From Microcoleus sp. FACHB-68 (GTDB lineage: Bacteria > Cyanobacteriota > Cyanobacteriia > Cyanobacteriales > Oscillatoriaceae): 64,000 bases of DNA. The stretch's first letter is position 1. Every line of letters starts with the position of its first letter. The notes under the pieces were generated by a model, which was given only the letters and a program-made list of their open reading frames with translations, had not been told where the DNA came from and searched no databases. A program made the translations under genes and the position numbers. Positions 8,503 through 17,024 of this stretch are shown piece by piece. The DNA lies in the NCBI RefSeq assembly GCF_014695715.1, contig NZ_JACJOT010000015.1, positions 1-64,000 on the forward strand. Reading direction: 5' to 3'.

Positions 8503-8585
8503 CAGAAATTACGAAAAAACTCAGCAATCGTACAGGACACAGTGGTGTAAATTTTTTACTGCAGGCTCTCATACCCTAATGCCGG
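8503..8585. repeat. Imperfect direct repeat, copy 2 (right of PIN cassette)
   Basis: Partner of 6674-6759 in the same orientation. It begins CAGAAATTAC and ends CCCTAATGCCGG. Immediately to the right, GGCATCCCA (8584-8592) and TGGGATGCC (8603-8611) form a perfect 9-bp hairpin with a 10-base loop that has no equivalent at copy 1. Confidence 0.5.
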
Positions 8586-8711
8586 CATCCCAAAATATTA
8601 ACTGGGATGCCCCCCCGTAAAGCAAAAGCGGTGGCCATCATCCTCGCAGGTTTACTAGGATATTGCCACCGGCTCTAATTTCCCATGAATCTAGATCACT
8701 CAAACTGGTTA

Positions 8712-9050
8712 TTAAGATGCAAAGACCAGTTGAGGAATCACAAAACGTTTATGTACCGGCGATTCGGCTGAAGTGTCTGTTGTAGCTTCTTGGTGATTAA
8801 CCGGCACGAGCATTGAATCTGTAGAACGCACCACCATTTCACCGCAAGCAACTGCTTGCCGCAAGTGCCGGCCTGTTTTCCAAGCATGAAACTTAACCCC
8901 GCTCCATCGGGGGTTGGCTGGGTAGCCGGCGAATCCCGATCGCAACGCCGGCAAATTAGCATCTGAGATGCCGGTGTGAACGAAGACTCCCTCTGCCAAC
9001 TCAACCACTGGATAATTGCAAGGCTTCATTGTTTTGGTCACTGGCTTCAC
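8712..9050 (-). CDS. Conserved-looking hypothetical protein
   Basis: 112 residues from a GTG at 9050, or 105 from the in-frame ATG at 9029. An AAAGGGGG sequence lies directly before the GTG, so the exact start is uncertain. The core GVFVHTGISDANLPALRSGF followed by AGYPANPRWSGVKFHAWKTG has the composition of a folded cytoplasmic protein with many aromatic and Gly residues. No catalytic motif or membrane segment is seen. The C-terminal third is low in structure. Codon use includes several GCCGG motifs like resident genes. Function unknown. Confidence 0.6.
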   Translation of the reverse strand: MKPVTKTMKPCNYPVVELAEGVFVHTGISDANLPALRSGFAGYPANPRWSGVKFHAWKTGRHLRQAVACGEMVVRSTDSMLVPVNHQEATTDTSAESPVHKRFVIPQLVFAS

Positions 9051-9092
9051 CCCCCTTTGTATTTAAGACAAAAAGATTTAATTGCGCTATTT

Positions 9093-9108
9093 GTAGTATA
9101 AATACTAC
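9093..9108. promoter_or_regulatory. Perfect 16-bp palindrome upstream of the 8712-9050 gene
   Basis: GTAGTATAAATACTAC is a perfect palindrome (GTAGTAT-AA-ATACTAC) 43 bases upstream of the GTG start. Spacing between GTA and TAC is not the 8 bases required for NtcA, so it is more likely an operator for another dimeric regulator. Confidence 0.4.
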
Positions 9109-9496
9109 GTCTTGGATTAAATTGCTTACCTATCGTTAAATTTCAGTCTCCGAAAGAGGCTGAATTGGCTAGCACGACAGGATATTTTTAACGGTGCGGA
9201 TTGATCATACTACAGCACAAGTAAGTCAATCGCACTTTGCCGATCATCTTTAGCGGGAAAGTAAAATCGCTTACGTGTGTCTCTCCTTTAGAGCCGGCTC
9301 AGACACTGTGTAGTGATTTATTAAAATTATAAACAGTTGCGTAAAATTTTGCAACAAAAATGTGTCAATCGGTTGATTATCTTCCCAATAGCCTACACAT
9401 TTCTTAAAGATGTTGATAAAACAAGCACCCAAATCTTGATCTGGGTAATTTTTTTCAAAAAGTTAAGTCTTTTGGCCTAATCTAATAAGAACAGAT

Positions 9497-9721
9497 TCAG
9501 CGCCGGCCCTTCTTCACCTGCTGGTAAGGATAGCAGTCAATCACAGCGTATCCCATCTAGCCACCTTTAGAGTCAGCTTCCAGCAGTCCCTGCCGCACAT
9601 CTTCTGAAACTTGAAAGTAGCGCTAGGTTTTGCCACTGTTAAAGACAACTTCCAATGTTTCACTTGCTTCGTCATAGCCGGCAGCCTGAATCAGGCTAGA
9701 TTCTATCGGATGTAGTTGCAT
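9497..9721 (-). pseudogene. KTSC-domain protein, disrupted by two TAG codons
   Basis: Read from ATG 9721 the frame gives MQLHPIESSLIQAAGYDEAS, then ETLEVVFNSGKT, TAG (codon 33), RYFQVSEDVRQGLLEADSKG G, TAG (codon 55), MGYAVIDCYPYQQVKKGRR and TGA at 9499-9497. This is a KTSC domain: the SS-x-I-x-A-x-GYD start, LEVVF-x-SGKT-x-RY and S-x-G elements are all present. Both TAGs fall where relatives have an aromatic residue (KTYRYF and the residue after SKG). Apart from these the frame is intact and full length (74 codons), so the decay is recent or TAG is decoded. Confidence 0.8.
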
Positions 9722-10081
9722 CGTCTTCTCTTAAGCTACATTTTCAGCAAGTGGAAATAAATATCTATATTAAATGAATGCACTGTTTAATCACGCCTAT
9801 AAAATAAACTATAATAATGTCAAAACTTAAGAATACTGGTTTAAATTATAAAAATTAAACAAAAATCAGCCACTCAGTATTGCAATAGTAAATGCAAGCA
9901 TGAATCTCACTAAAAACTTTATTTTTCTCTAACCTTGCATAACACTAGGTCAGAGTTAATAAATACGGAAAAGTATCTAATTATATTAAAAAGTTTTTAA
10001 TTAATCAATCAGAAAAAAAGGTTCTCGATGTCGGTGGTGTAAAGTTAATCCCCATCCAGGTAAAATTCTCATAGAAGTCGC
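9722..10081. other. AT-rich spacer without genes
   Basis: The stretch is strongly AT-rich, with runs such as TTAATTAATC and many A-tracts, and multiple stops in all frames. I see no RNA gene, repeat or regulatory motif in it. Confidence 0.5.
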
Positions 10082-10342
10082 TCACAAAAATTGATAGCCG
10101 TTAAAAGTGCTGGAGTTGCTTTCATCCCTCAGATAAATCAAGGCTGTTTTCAGCTTCCCACACTGTTTCTCTATGGGGAAAGGTTGGAATTGGCGCAGGT
10201 TCCTGTAGGCAGCGCCGGCCTGAAGGGCTAACTCTACACTGATAGTAGTCCAGGAAATTAAAGGTGGCCGGCTAAATTGCTGCGCGATGCCGGCATTTCG
10301 GAGCCAAATAAATTGTAAGTCAGGGTAGCGAAAGTCAGCCAA
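10082..10342 (-). CDS. Doubtful small ORF
   Basis: An 86-codon frame beginning MADFRYPDLQFIWLRNAGIA. It has no recognisable domain and no RBS, and its start lies within about 10 bases of the -10 box of tRNA-Thr on the other strand. The composition (several GCCGGC sites, reasonable hydrophobic spacing) keeps it from being dismissed. Probably not a gene, or a remnant. Confidence 0.22.
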   Translation of the reverse strand: MADFRYPDLQFIWLRNAGIAQQFSRPPLISWTTISVELALQAGAAYRNLRQFQPFPIEKQCGKLKTALIYLRDESNSSTFNGYQFL

Positions 10343-10365
10343 GCTTTGCTATAATGCATTTTGTT

Positions 10366-10437
10366 GCTGGTGTAGCTCAGTGGTAGAGCAGCTGATTTGT
10401 AATCAGCCGGTCGCAAGTTCAAATCTTGTCACCAGCT
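10366..10437 (+). tRNA. tRNA-Thr (UGU)
   Basis: Acceptor GCTGGTG pairs with CACCAGC. D-loop AGTGGTAGAGC is present. Anticodon stem GCTGA/TCAGC encloses loop TTTGTAA with anticodon TGT at 10398-10400, and the T-arm has GTTCAAATC. The discriminator is U and CCA is not encoded. A TATAAT box at 10350-10355, 10 bases before the mature 5' end, is its likely promoter. Confidence 0.95.
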
Positions 10438-10594
10438 TTAAAATCTAAGTGCAACGACAAGCCAATTCTCTGGCTTTAGCCGAAATAGGAACTAACCTCG
10501 CAGACTGCGGATGTTTTAGCGCTACAGATTCGACCCAACAGCGCAAGCAGAGCGGCTCGATGCAGCAACTAGGATAGATAAAGTCTAGCGGTAG

Positions 10595-10625
10595 GACGGA
10601 TGAGTTTTCTCATTCCTCATCCGTC
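10595..10625. repeat. Perfect 10-bp hairpin between tRNA-Thr and the DUF3611 gene
   Basis: GACGGATGAG and CTCATCCGTC are exact inverted repeats around an 11-base loop. No T-run follows on either side, so an intrinsic terminator is unlikely. It lies about 70 bases before the DUF3611 start. Confidence 0.45.
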
Positions 10626-10696
10626 TATGGGGTGGGGTAGTTCATCAAAACAAGTATCGTAAGGATATATCCTAGCCACGCCCACTGGGAATCAGT

Positions 10697-11284
10697 ATGT
10701 CAAACAAATCAGATCGCCCTGCGCTTCCCCCATCTGTTCAGCGAGTTGTCCCTGTATTTCGCTATGCCGGCTGGACTAGCTTCTGGGTGCAATTAGTTCT
10801 AGCTGTTGTTGCCGCCCTAATTTTCTTATTTTGTATCCCGCTGGCCATCCCCCGTGCCAACGCCGTTAACGTAACCAATCCCGGTACTGGTCCAGGGACA
10901 TTTTTTGCGATTAGCGGACTCGTCGCCCTTGGCATCAGTATCTATTGGTCTTGGCGCTACACCCGCGTGGCCAACCAACTTCAATCTGCCAATCCCAATT
11001 TGCGGCCCAAAAAAGCAGACGCCCTGAAACTTCTGCAGCGCGGATTGATCGTAAATTTAGTGGGGATGCTCTTGACCCTCCTAGGGGCAGAAGCGATTAA
11101 CGGCACTCTCTTAGCCAAGTCGATCAGTTCTCAAGGGGTCGTGTTCACCGATCCCTCAGCACTGAGTCGATTTATTCAACCCCTGGATATCTTTCTGGTG
11201 CTGGGGAACACTCACACGATTGTGGCTCACTTTGTTGGCATTACTACGGTGCTGTGGTTGATCAACTGGATTAATAAAGATTAG
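10697..11284 (+). CDS. DUF3611 membrane protein (Tic21/PIC1-like)
   Basis: 195-residue integral membrane protein with four hydrophobic segments: about 28-50 (WVQLVLAVVAALIFLFCIPL), 68-86, 113-133 and 170-192 (VAHFVGITTVLWLINWI). It matches the cyanobacterial DUF3611 family, whose plastid relative is Tic21/PIC1, a chloroplast inner-envelope protein proposed in either protein import or iron permeation. Length and helix pattern are normal. The role in cyanobacteria is probably metal (iron) uptake across the plasma membrane, but the sequence alone does not show it. Monocistronic by context. Confidence 0.8.
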   Translation: MSNKSDRPALPPSVQRVVPVFRYAGWTSFWVQLVLAVVAALIFLFCIPLAIPRANAVNVTNPGTGPGTFFAISGLVALGISIYWSWRYTRVANQLQSANPNLRPKKADALKLLQRGLIVNLVGMLLTLLGAEAINGTLLAKSISSQGVVFTDPSALSRFIQPLDIFLVLGNTHTIVAHFVGITTVLWLINWINKD

Positions 11285-11510
11285 CCGGCCCTCATCCTTC
11301 CGGCATATTCAACACTCGCACCTTTGCCCAGATTAAAACCTTGGCGATCCGGAATCAGTGCCTATTTTGCGAAAGACATACTTAGTACAGTTCCAGCATC
11401 CTGTAAATTAACCACTAACAGCTAATGAGCCGGCACAACAGAAAGGGATGGTTACAGTTTTCCCCAATACTGTTACCAATTGCTCACACTCTCTCAGCAG
11501 CTTAATTTAG

Positions 11511-11560
11511 GATTTTAGATTTTGGATGTTGGTAGAAACACCACTCAAAAATCTAAAATC
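11511..11560. repeat. Inverted repeat GATTTTAGATTTT / AAAATCTAAAATC
   Basis: Thirteen perfectly complementary bases at 11511-11523 and 11548-11560 around a 24-base loop. This GATTTTAGATTT type is a known intergenic repeat class in filamentous cyanobacteria. Nothing else is visible between the DUF3611 gene and 11743. Confidence 0.5.
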
Positions 11561-11778
11561 TCTTTTAGAATTCGCTGAACTGAAAAGTATGATGTGTGTC
11601 TCCCATCCCACTTCTGTGTGGCTTAGTTAGTCATACCAAATCCGTATCCACAACCCCCTTTTTCTTGAGGCTAAAGCCCCGCTCTGTCTGTGTGTCCGAC
11701 TTAAGACTCAGGACTGGAAGCGGACTGCGGACTTGGTATGAGATGCTGTTCCACTCAAGCACGGAGACAATAGCAATC

Positions 11779-12777
11779 ATGGCACTGAAACCGGCGGCAC
11801 ACTCTAATGTGACGGGCCACACAAACCTTGAAGCATCTCAAGAAGCATTACGAGTTTTACTGGGGCAAATTGAAGCTGAACTCTATCAGAGTGACACCTA
11901 TCGCCGCGCTTTAGCCAGTTTTGAGACGCTGCTAGGGGAAACAGATCAGGGCAGCCAGATTCTGATCAAGGCAGTGGCCAGAGAAGCAATTGGACTGGCA
12001 TTTAAAAAATTTATCAAACACTATCGAGCGCTGCCGGCCACCGACCAGAAAGGTCACGAGGCAAGCACAAACGCTCAAGATACCCTTAACCCCTCTGCCC
12101 CTGCCGATGCCGGCAAACCGCCCACTCAAACCGGCACGGTTGCGTCTAAAGCGCTCTCCCCAACAAGTAAGAAGAGTGGAACTAAAAAACTCTCGAAAGC
12201 TCAGCTGGCAGCCCAAAAAATCGATCTGGAACGAGAAGATCGTTTGCGCCAGATTGGCCAAGAACTGCAACAAGCACGTCAGGCTCGTTTCCTTTCCCGC
12301 CAGCAACTTCACCGTCAAACCCTAGTCCCACTCGCTCACCTGGAAGCTTTAGAAACCGGGCACATTGAGCAATTACCAGAGGATGTTTTCGTTCGGGGTT
12401 TTATCCGCCGGCTGGCGAATGCGCTGGGGTTGGATGCTGCCGGCATGGTCGCTTCTTTACCGGCACCCGACCCGGTAAAATCTGTCGTACCGTCCTGGCA
12501 GCGACCTTTAACTGAATCTGGAATGCAATTGCGAACAGGACATTTGTACGTGGGTTATACCGCCCTCATGGCAAGTGCCGTGGGCGGACTTTCCTGGATG
12601 TCTGGGCAAGCAACACCCGGAGCAATTGCTGAACCTGATCCGGCTGCTTTATCTCCTAAAACTGTCTCTGAGTCAATCAAGCCGGCGGAACCAACCGCAA
12701 CGCCCGGTTTAACTTCAGGCAAAAATCGCGTAGCTGCCGGCTCGGATATTGCACCGCCGGAGGCGCTAGCTTTTTAG
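11779..12777 (+). CDS. RodZ-like helix-turn-helix membrane protein
   Basis: 332 residues from ATG 11779 (MALKPAAHSN), chosen because GGAG lies 12 bases upstream and the extension to 11596 is low in structure. The N-terminal helical part (to about 90) is followed by a Ser/Thr/Pro-rich linker. A RodZ-type Xre HTH follows, beginning RLRQIGQELQQARQARFLSR and continuing through ALETGHIEQLPEDVFVRGFI RRLANALGL. A single transmembrane segment (YVGYTALMASAVGGLSWM) comes next, with a short outer tail. RodZ proteins link the MreB cytoskeleton to cell-wall synthesis; in cyanobacteria several HTH/TM proteins share this layout, so rodZ proper is not certain. No typical RodZ periplasmic beta domain is present. 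Confidence 0.65.
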   Translation: MALKPAAHSNVTGHTNLEASQEALRVLLGQIEAELYQSDTYRRALASFETLLGETDQGSQILIKAVAREAIGLAFKKFIKHYRALPATDQKGHEASTNAQDTLNPSAPADAGKPPTQTGTVASKALSPTSKKSGTKKLSKAQLAAQKIDLEREDRLRQIGQELQQARQARFLSRQQLHRQTLVPLAHLEALETGHIEQLPEDVFVRGFIRRLANALGLDAAGMVASLPAPDPVKSVVPSWQRPLTESGMQLRTGHLYVGYTALMASAVGGLSWMSGQATPGAIAEPDPAALSPKTVSESIKPAEPTATPGLTSGKNRVAAGSDIAPPEALAF

Positions 12778-12819
12778 GATCTAGGGAAGAGGGGGAGAAA
12801 GGCTCGATTCCCCTGCCTA

Positions 12820-12844
12820 TAACTTTAGGTTGGCGCAACCTTGC
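12820..12844. repeat. Dispersed AACCTAAAG-type module (minus orientation)
   Basis: AACTTTAGGTTGGCGCAACC is one member of the family whose plus-strand form is AAGGCTTCGCCAACCTAAAG; see 14098, 20297, 24232, 55337 and 62585. Confidence 0.45.
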
Positions 12845-12879
12845 TCGTCTTTCCTCCTTCCTCAACGAATTCGTAGCTT

Positions 12880-13992
12880 CTAGTTACTCAAAACGAGGTT
12901 ATCTCGGTGAACCACGGTTTCAGCGCCGGCATAACCCAAAATCTGGGAAATTTCATCAGACTTGCGCCCTCGAATTCGCTGTAGTTCCGGGCTGCTATAG
13001 TTTACCAATCCTCTCGCCATTTCCCGACCGCTAAGATCGCATAGCTGCACAGCATCTGAGGCATTGAATTCTCCTTCAATCCCGGTGATGCCGGCAGGAA
13101 GTAACGATTTTCCCAGCTGACAGATCGCTGCCACGGCACCGGCATCTAAAAACAGCTTGCCCGCCGGAATCAAACCGTGAGCGATCCAGCGTTTGCGGGC
13201 GCTGTCGGTTCGGGGTTGAGGTTCAAACTGAGTGCCAATCGGTTCTCCCTGTAAGATTTTGTCAATATTTCTGGGATAAGCGCCGGCAGTGATCACTGTG
13301 CGAACTCCCGCACCCGTGGCAATCCGTGCCGCTTCGATTTTGGTTGCCATGCCGCCGGTGCCCCAACTGGTGCCACTGCCGCCGGTTTGTACCTGTAACT
13401 CCGCTAGCTGTTCCAAGCGCTGCACTAAAGCAATCGGTTGGGCGTCTGGCACTTCGCGCGGATCGGCAGAGTACAACCGATCCACATCCGTGAGTATAAA
13501 TAGCCAGTCGGCTTCGATCAAACTGGCTACCAGCGCCGAAAGCGTGTCATTATCCCCAAACTTGAGTTCTTCAACGGCTACGGTGTCGTTTTCATTCACC
13601 ACCGGCACCACTCCCAACCGCAACAATTCTTGGAAGGTGTTGTAAGCATTCACGTATCGGCTGCGCTGCACCAAGTCGGTTCGAGTCAGCAGCACTTGCG
13701 CGATCGGCTGTTGCAGGGTCGTAAAAAAGTCATCATATACCCGAATGAGCCGGCCTTGGCCGACTGCGGCGACTGCCTGTTTCAGCGCAATGCTGCGCGG
13801 GCGTTCTTGCAGTCCCAGGCGAGCGCAACCCACCCCTACGGCACCAGAGGAAACCAAAACAACTCGGTGCCCTTGCCGGCGAAGGTCTGTGAGGGTTTCT
13901 ACGAGGGTGGCAATGGTGGAAAGGGCGAGGTTGCCGGTGGTCGGCACCGTCAAACTAGAAGTCCCTATTTTTACAACGATGGTTTGCGGCAT
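12880..13992 (-). CDS. proB: Glutamate 5-kinase
   Basis: ProB phosphorylates glutamate to glutamyl-5-phosphate, the first and usually proline-inhibited step of proline synthesis. The 370 residues comprise an amino-acid-kinase domain ([10 protein letters not shown] start, [18 protein letters not shown] with the FGDND motif, [12 protein letters not shown]) and a C-terminal PUA domain from about residue 275 ([20 protein letters not shown]). Length is that of two-domain bacterial enzymes. It is the last gene of the minus-strand run GNAT-yqgF-DUF3727-mltG-yqeG-proB, though the 388-base gap to yqeG, filled with repeats, suggests separate transcription. Confidence 0.95.
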   Translation of the reverse strand: MPQTIVVKIGTSSLTVPTTGNLALSTIATLVETLTDLRRQGHRVVLVSSGAVGVGCARLGLQERPRSIALKQAVAAVGQGRLIRVYDDFFTTLQQPIAQVLLTRTDLVQRSRYVNAYNTFQELLRLGVVPVVNENDTVAVEELKFGDNDTLSALVASLIEADWLFILTDVDRLYSADPREVPDAQPIALVQRLEQLAELQVQTGGSGTSWGTGGMATKIEAARIATGAGVRTVITAGAYPRNIDKILQGEPIGTQFEPQPRTDSARKRWIAHGLIPAGKLFLDAGAVAAICQLGKSLLPAGITGIEGEFNASDAVQLCDLSGREMARGLVNYSSPELQRIRGRKSDEISQILGYAGAETVVHRDNLVLSN

Positions 13993-14027
13993 GACAACAG
14001 ATCAGGGGACTCGGTGAGGCATCAGGG

Positions 14028-14160
14028 AATTAGGGCATGGGGCATTGGGCATGGGGCATTGGGCATCGGGCATTGGGCATGGGGCATTAGGCATGGGTCA
14101 AGGCTTCGCCAACCTAAAGGTAGGGGCATTGGGCATGGGGCATGGGGCATTGGGCATTTC
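14028..14160. repeat. GGGCATTGGGCAT tandem tract with AAGGCTTCGCC module
   Basis: Degenerate tandem units GGGCATTGGGCAT and GGGCATGGGGCAT fill this stretch. At 14098-14122 the module AAGGCTTCGCCAACCTAAAG interrupts them. Open frames across it are artefacts of the repeat. Similar composites lie at 20281-20380, 24220-24260, 55315-55376 and 62563-62655. Confidence 0.75.
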
Positions 14161-14189
14161 TCCCGTTTTCCCTAGCCCATCAATTGTAA

Positions 14190-14222
14190 AGCGCCAGCTC
14201 CTCCTACGAGAAGACTGGCGCT
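14190..14222. repeat. 8-bp hairpin downstream of yqeG
   Basis: AGCGCCAG and CTGGCGCT are perfect inverted repeats with a 17-base loop. The element lies between the yqeG stop and the repeat tract. On the minus strand only TTTAC follows, so it is at best a weak terminator. Confidence 0.35.
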
Positions 14223-14379
14223 CTACAAAGTTATTTGTTTTTTATGGTTAGGGTCTTTATATTTGCTGACCCCATTTGAACTATGACTATCATCGCCTGA
14301 AAAAACCGAAGTCTTCAGTTTCATAATGTTTTCTTTATATTTCGCGATGTCATGATTCATCTCGGTTTGTAAAGTTTTA

Positions 14380-14901
14380 TTACTTTGGCGGCGTGAGGGT
14401 GGCTCCGAGGATTTGAGAAAACCACACCTCAAAGGAACGCCAGTGATAGCGGCGGATCGCTTCAGTGGGATCAATTACAGGTTCGACCAAAATAGTAAAC
14501 ATTCCCAAGCGGTTGCCGGCGAGGACATCGGTAAAGAGGCGATCCCCAACCATCGCCACCTGATCAACCGGCAGATTCATGCCATCAACTGCTTGCCTTA
14601 ACTTGCGCCGGGAGGGTTTAGCCGCGCCTAGAATGTAGGGCACGTTCAAGGACTCGGCGATACTGCGAATGCGAGAGGCGCTGAGGTTATTGCTGACGAG
14701 CCACAGCTTTGCCAAGGGTCTGATAGTATCGACCCACTGCCGCATTTCTGGAGAAGCTTCAGCAACCCGCATAGGCACCAAGGTTTCATCCACATCCAGC
14801 ACTAATCCTTTCAGCTGGTATTGCTGCACAATCGCCGGTGTCAGACTCAAAATTGAGTCTCCTAAAACTAAGTCAGGCTGTAAGAGTTTGCCCCAAGACA
14901 T
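14380..14901 (-). CDS. YqeG family HAD-IIIA phosphatase
   Basis: Small HAD-superfamily hydrolase of the YqeG type. Motif I is LVLDVDETLVP, motif II VSNN, the lysine region is KPSRRKLRQA and motif III/IV is VGDRLFTDVLAGN. The physiological substrate of bacterial YqeG proteins is not firmly known; related plant/yeast Gep4-type proteins dephosphorylate phosphatidylglycerophosphate. I start at ATG 14901 (MSWGKLLQPD), giving 173 residues, because the upstream 17 codons overlap the mltG end and read through a low-information stretch. Linked with mltG, DUF3727 and yqgF. Confidence 0.85.
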   Translation of the reverse strand: MSWGKLLQPDLVLGDSILSLTPAIVQQYQLKGLVLDVDETLVPMRVAEASPEMRQWVDTIRPLAKLWLVSNNLSASRIRSIAESLNVPYILGAAKPSRRKLRQAVDGMNLPVDQVAMVGDRLFTDVLAGNRLGMFTILVEPVIDPTEAIRRYHWRSFEVWFSQILGATLTPPK

Positions 14902-14917
14902 TGTTAATTGTTGATGG

Positions 14918-16009
14918 TTAGTTGGGTGATTTTTCAGTAGCCGAACGCTCATCCCGAATTTTCGCTTGAGCGGCTTCGTGTTCGGCTAGGGTGCGGCTAA
15001 AGACGTGAGTTCCGTCATACAGCGCCACAAAATAGAGAAATTCTGTGTTTTCTGGATTGAGAGTAGCTTTTAAGCTCTCAATACCGGGACTGGCAATAGG
15101 CGTCGGCGGCAGGCCGGCATTGATATAGGTGTTATAGGGAGAAGGCGTATTAACCTGGGCCAAGGTTAGGGGTTTATCGGGTGTTTGGGTGACTCCCAAG
15201 CCGTACTCAACGGTGGGATCGGCACCTAATGACATTCCTTCTTGCAAGCGCTTGGTAAACACGCCGGCAATTCGGGCACGTTCGCCTGGAATGACGGCCT
15301 CTTTTTCGACGATGCTGGCGAGTGTCACCCATTCAAGCAAGCTCATCTTGGTCTGCCGATCTCCTTTTTGATAGATCGGAAGTGCCAACTGCTCAAACCG
15401 AGTGAGCATCTGTCTTAAAACTGCTTGCGGGGTGATGTCATCACCGACTAGCTCGTAGGTGTCGGGGTATAGGAAACCTTCGAGATGGGGTAAGCCATTG
15501 GGCAGCCAGGGGTACTGCGCTTGCGGAATTTCGCTGGCTGCTTTGAGAAAGTCTTGGGCTGTAAAAAACCCTTGTGACTCAAAGTAAGCAGCCATTTGCT
15601 TGAGTGACCATCCTTCGGGAATGGTGAAGTTGAGCTTGACAACGTCGCCGGTCCAAATTTTGTTGGCAATCTCCTGCATTGATTCTGTGGGGGCGATGTT
15701 ATAGGTGCCGGCTTTAAAATCGCCACCCCCGCGTTGCATTAACCACCGCGCCCACAGTTTCCAAGCGGACGCAGAACGGATCAAACCGGCTGACTCTAGA
15801 TCCTGGCCAATTTGTTGAGCCGATGTTCCAGGCGGAATTTGTAGCTGAACCGCTTTGTCTTGGGGTGAGTTTCCCGAAGCAACCGAGCCTGCCGGTGGCG
15901 CACTGGCCCAACTCCACCAAGACCAGCCCTGCCAAGCACAGACTCCTAAGGTCGTCAGGATGATAGCGAGGAACAACGACCACTTGGAAATGCGTTTGAC
16001 AACTTTCAT
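14918..16009 (-). CDS. mltG: Endolytic murein transglycosylase MltG
   Basis: MltG (YceG family) cleaves nascent peptidoglycan strands at the outer face of the plasma membrane and sets glycan length. The 363-residue protein has one N-terminal membrane anchor (about 10-28), a LysM-like subdomain (IPPGTSAQQIGQDLESAGLI) and the catalytic YceG domain with ASIVEKEA at 231-238, ADPTVEYGLG and the terminal SPYNTYINAGLPPTPIASPG block. All hallmark residues are present. It sits between DUF3727 and yqeG on the same strand, a neighbourhood common in cyanobacteria. Confidence 0.95.
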   Translation of the reverse strand: MKVVKRISKWSLFLAIILTTLGVCAWQGWSWWSWASAPPAGSVASGNSPQDKAVQLQIPPGTSAQQIGQDLESAGLIRSASAWKLWARWLMQRGGGDFKAGTYNIAPTESMQEIANKIWTGDVVKLNFTIPEGWSLKQMAAYFESQGFFTAQDFLKAASEIPQAQYPWLPNGLPHLEGFLYPDTYELVGDDITPQAVLRQMLTRFEQLALPIYQKGDRQTKMSLLEWVTLASIVEKEAVIPGERARIAGVFTKRLQEGMSLGADPTVEYGLGVTQTPDKPLTLAQVNTPSPYNTYINAGLPPTPIASPGIESLKATLNPENTEFLYFVALYDGTHVFSRTLAEHEAAQAKIRDERSATEKSPN

Positions 16010-16190
16010 ATTTAATGCTATTAAACAATCAGTTTCTACAGAAAAGTCTTGAGTGCGAGGGGGCGTCAGCCTTTGCCGGCATTGCCTACCCCCTTACCGG
16101 GCTTGACTTATGCACTAAGAGAGCACGCTTCGCCCTGATGTGCGTTATGAAAGCCGGGATTTTAAGAGGCAAAGCCCAAACTCTCCAGGC

Positions 16191-16775
16191 TTACTCCTCT
16201 AGTTCTTCAAAGAGCCGGTCTTCAATCAGTCCTTCTAGAGTTGGCAGCATTGGCTCTAGCTTTTGGAACTCTTCAGGAGAGAGCAATTCTGGCTCACCGT
16301 CGGCATTAATCCGAGCCAGAACAAAGAAGGGATCGAGGGGCGTATAAATGGCATACTCTAGCTCTTCGTGGTAGAAGCTGGCTAGCCACTGTAACTCTTC
16401 ATAATCACCCTCTTCTGTATCTTCATCTTCCCCGATATCCTCGGAGGATAAATCCGGCAAGTCGCCTTCAACGGTTAGGGTGATGGCTGTGCGTTTGAGG
16501 GTGAGGTTTTGCTCTTCGAGAACCGCTTTGGCTATTGAAAAGAGCGGGTCAATGTCCTCGTCTTCTACAGGGACTGCTTCCTCGTCATCCCCTTCTGCTT
16601 GCCAAGCAAAAATTTCGACGGGAGAGTCGATAGGCAGGAGTAAAACGTAATCCTGACCTTCTAACTCCAAAGAATGCTCAATAGAACAGGTAAGCGACCG
16701 TCCAGATTCATCCGTCAGGGTGACGGTATCTGAGGAAGGACGCCCATTCTCTTTAGGGGATTGGGATTTTGTCAT
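16191..16775 (-). CDS. DUF3727 (YrzB-like) cyanobacterial/plastid protein
   Basis: 194-residue, very acidic cytoplasmic protein. The N-terminal part (VTLTDESGRSLTCSIEHSLE followed by LEGQDYVLLLPIDSPVEIFA) is a DUF1292-like beta module. A Glu/Asp-rich linker precedes the DUF3727 part (LASFYHEELEYAIYTPLDPF, FVLARINADG). Function is unknown. It is regularly found between yqgF and mltG in cyanobacteria, as here, so a link to cell-wall or nucleic-acid maintenance is conceivable but unproven. No membrane segment. Confidence 0.85.
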   Translation of the reverse strand: MTKSQSPKENGRPSSDTVTLTDESGRSLTCSIEHSLELEGQDYVLLLPIDSPVEIFAWQAEGDDEEAVPVEDEDIDPLFSIAKAVLEEQNLTLKRTAITLTVEGDLPDLSSEDIGEDEDTEEGDYEELQWLASFYHEELEYAIYTPLDPFFVLARINADGEPELLSPEEFQKLEPMLPTLEGLIEDRLFEELEE

Positions 16776-17024
16776 TTGTCATTTTTCCTTTGTCCTTTGT
16801 TCAGATGTCAGCGGTCAGTTGTCAGCAGTTGTGAGCAACCGACAAGTGAGCGCAGCCCACTGAGCAATGACCTAGGGGATGAGAACAGGGTGAATAGGTT
16901 GACAGTTTGGGGCAGTTTCCAAGGTCACTGGGAATAAACCAACGCTGAAAGCTAAATGCAATCGTCGTTGGTTGAACGTCTATTGGACGACTCTAGTGCA
17001 TAGCAAATTGCACTCACCAGAATA

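Noticed and set aside
14028-14160. CRISPR-like array from regularly spaced GGGCAT units
   Set aside because: Units are contiguous degenerate tandems with no unique spacers, and no cas gene is near.
13630-14175. 181-codon plus-strand frame
   Set aside because: It is antisense to proB and then runs into the GGGCAT repeat tract; no protein-like features.
14223-14474. 83-codon minus-strand frame overlapping yqeG
   Set aside because: It overlaps the yqeG end in another frame, has no RBS and no recognisable domain.
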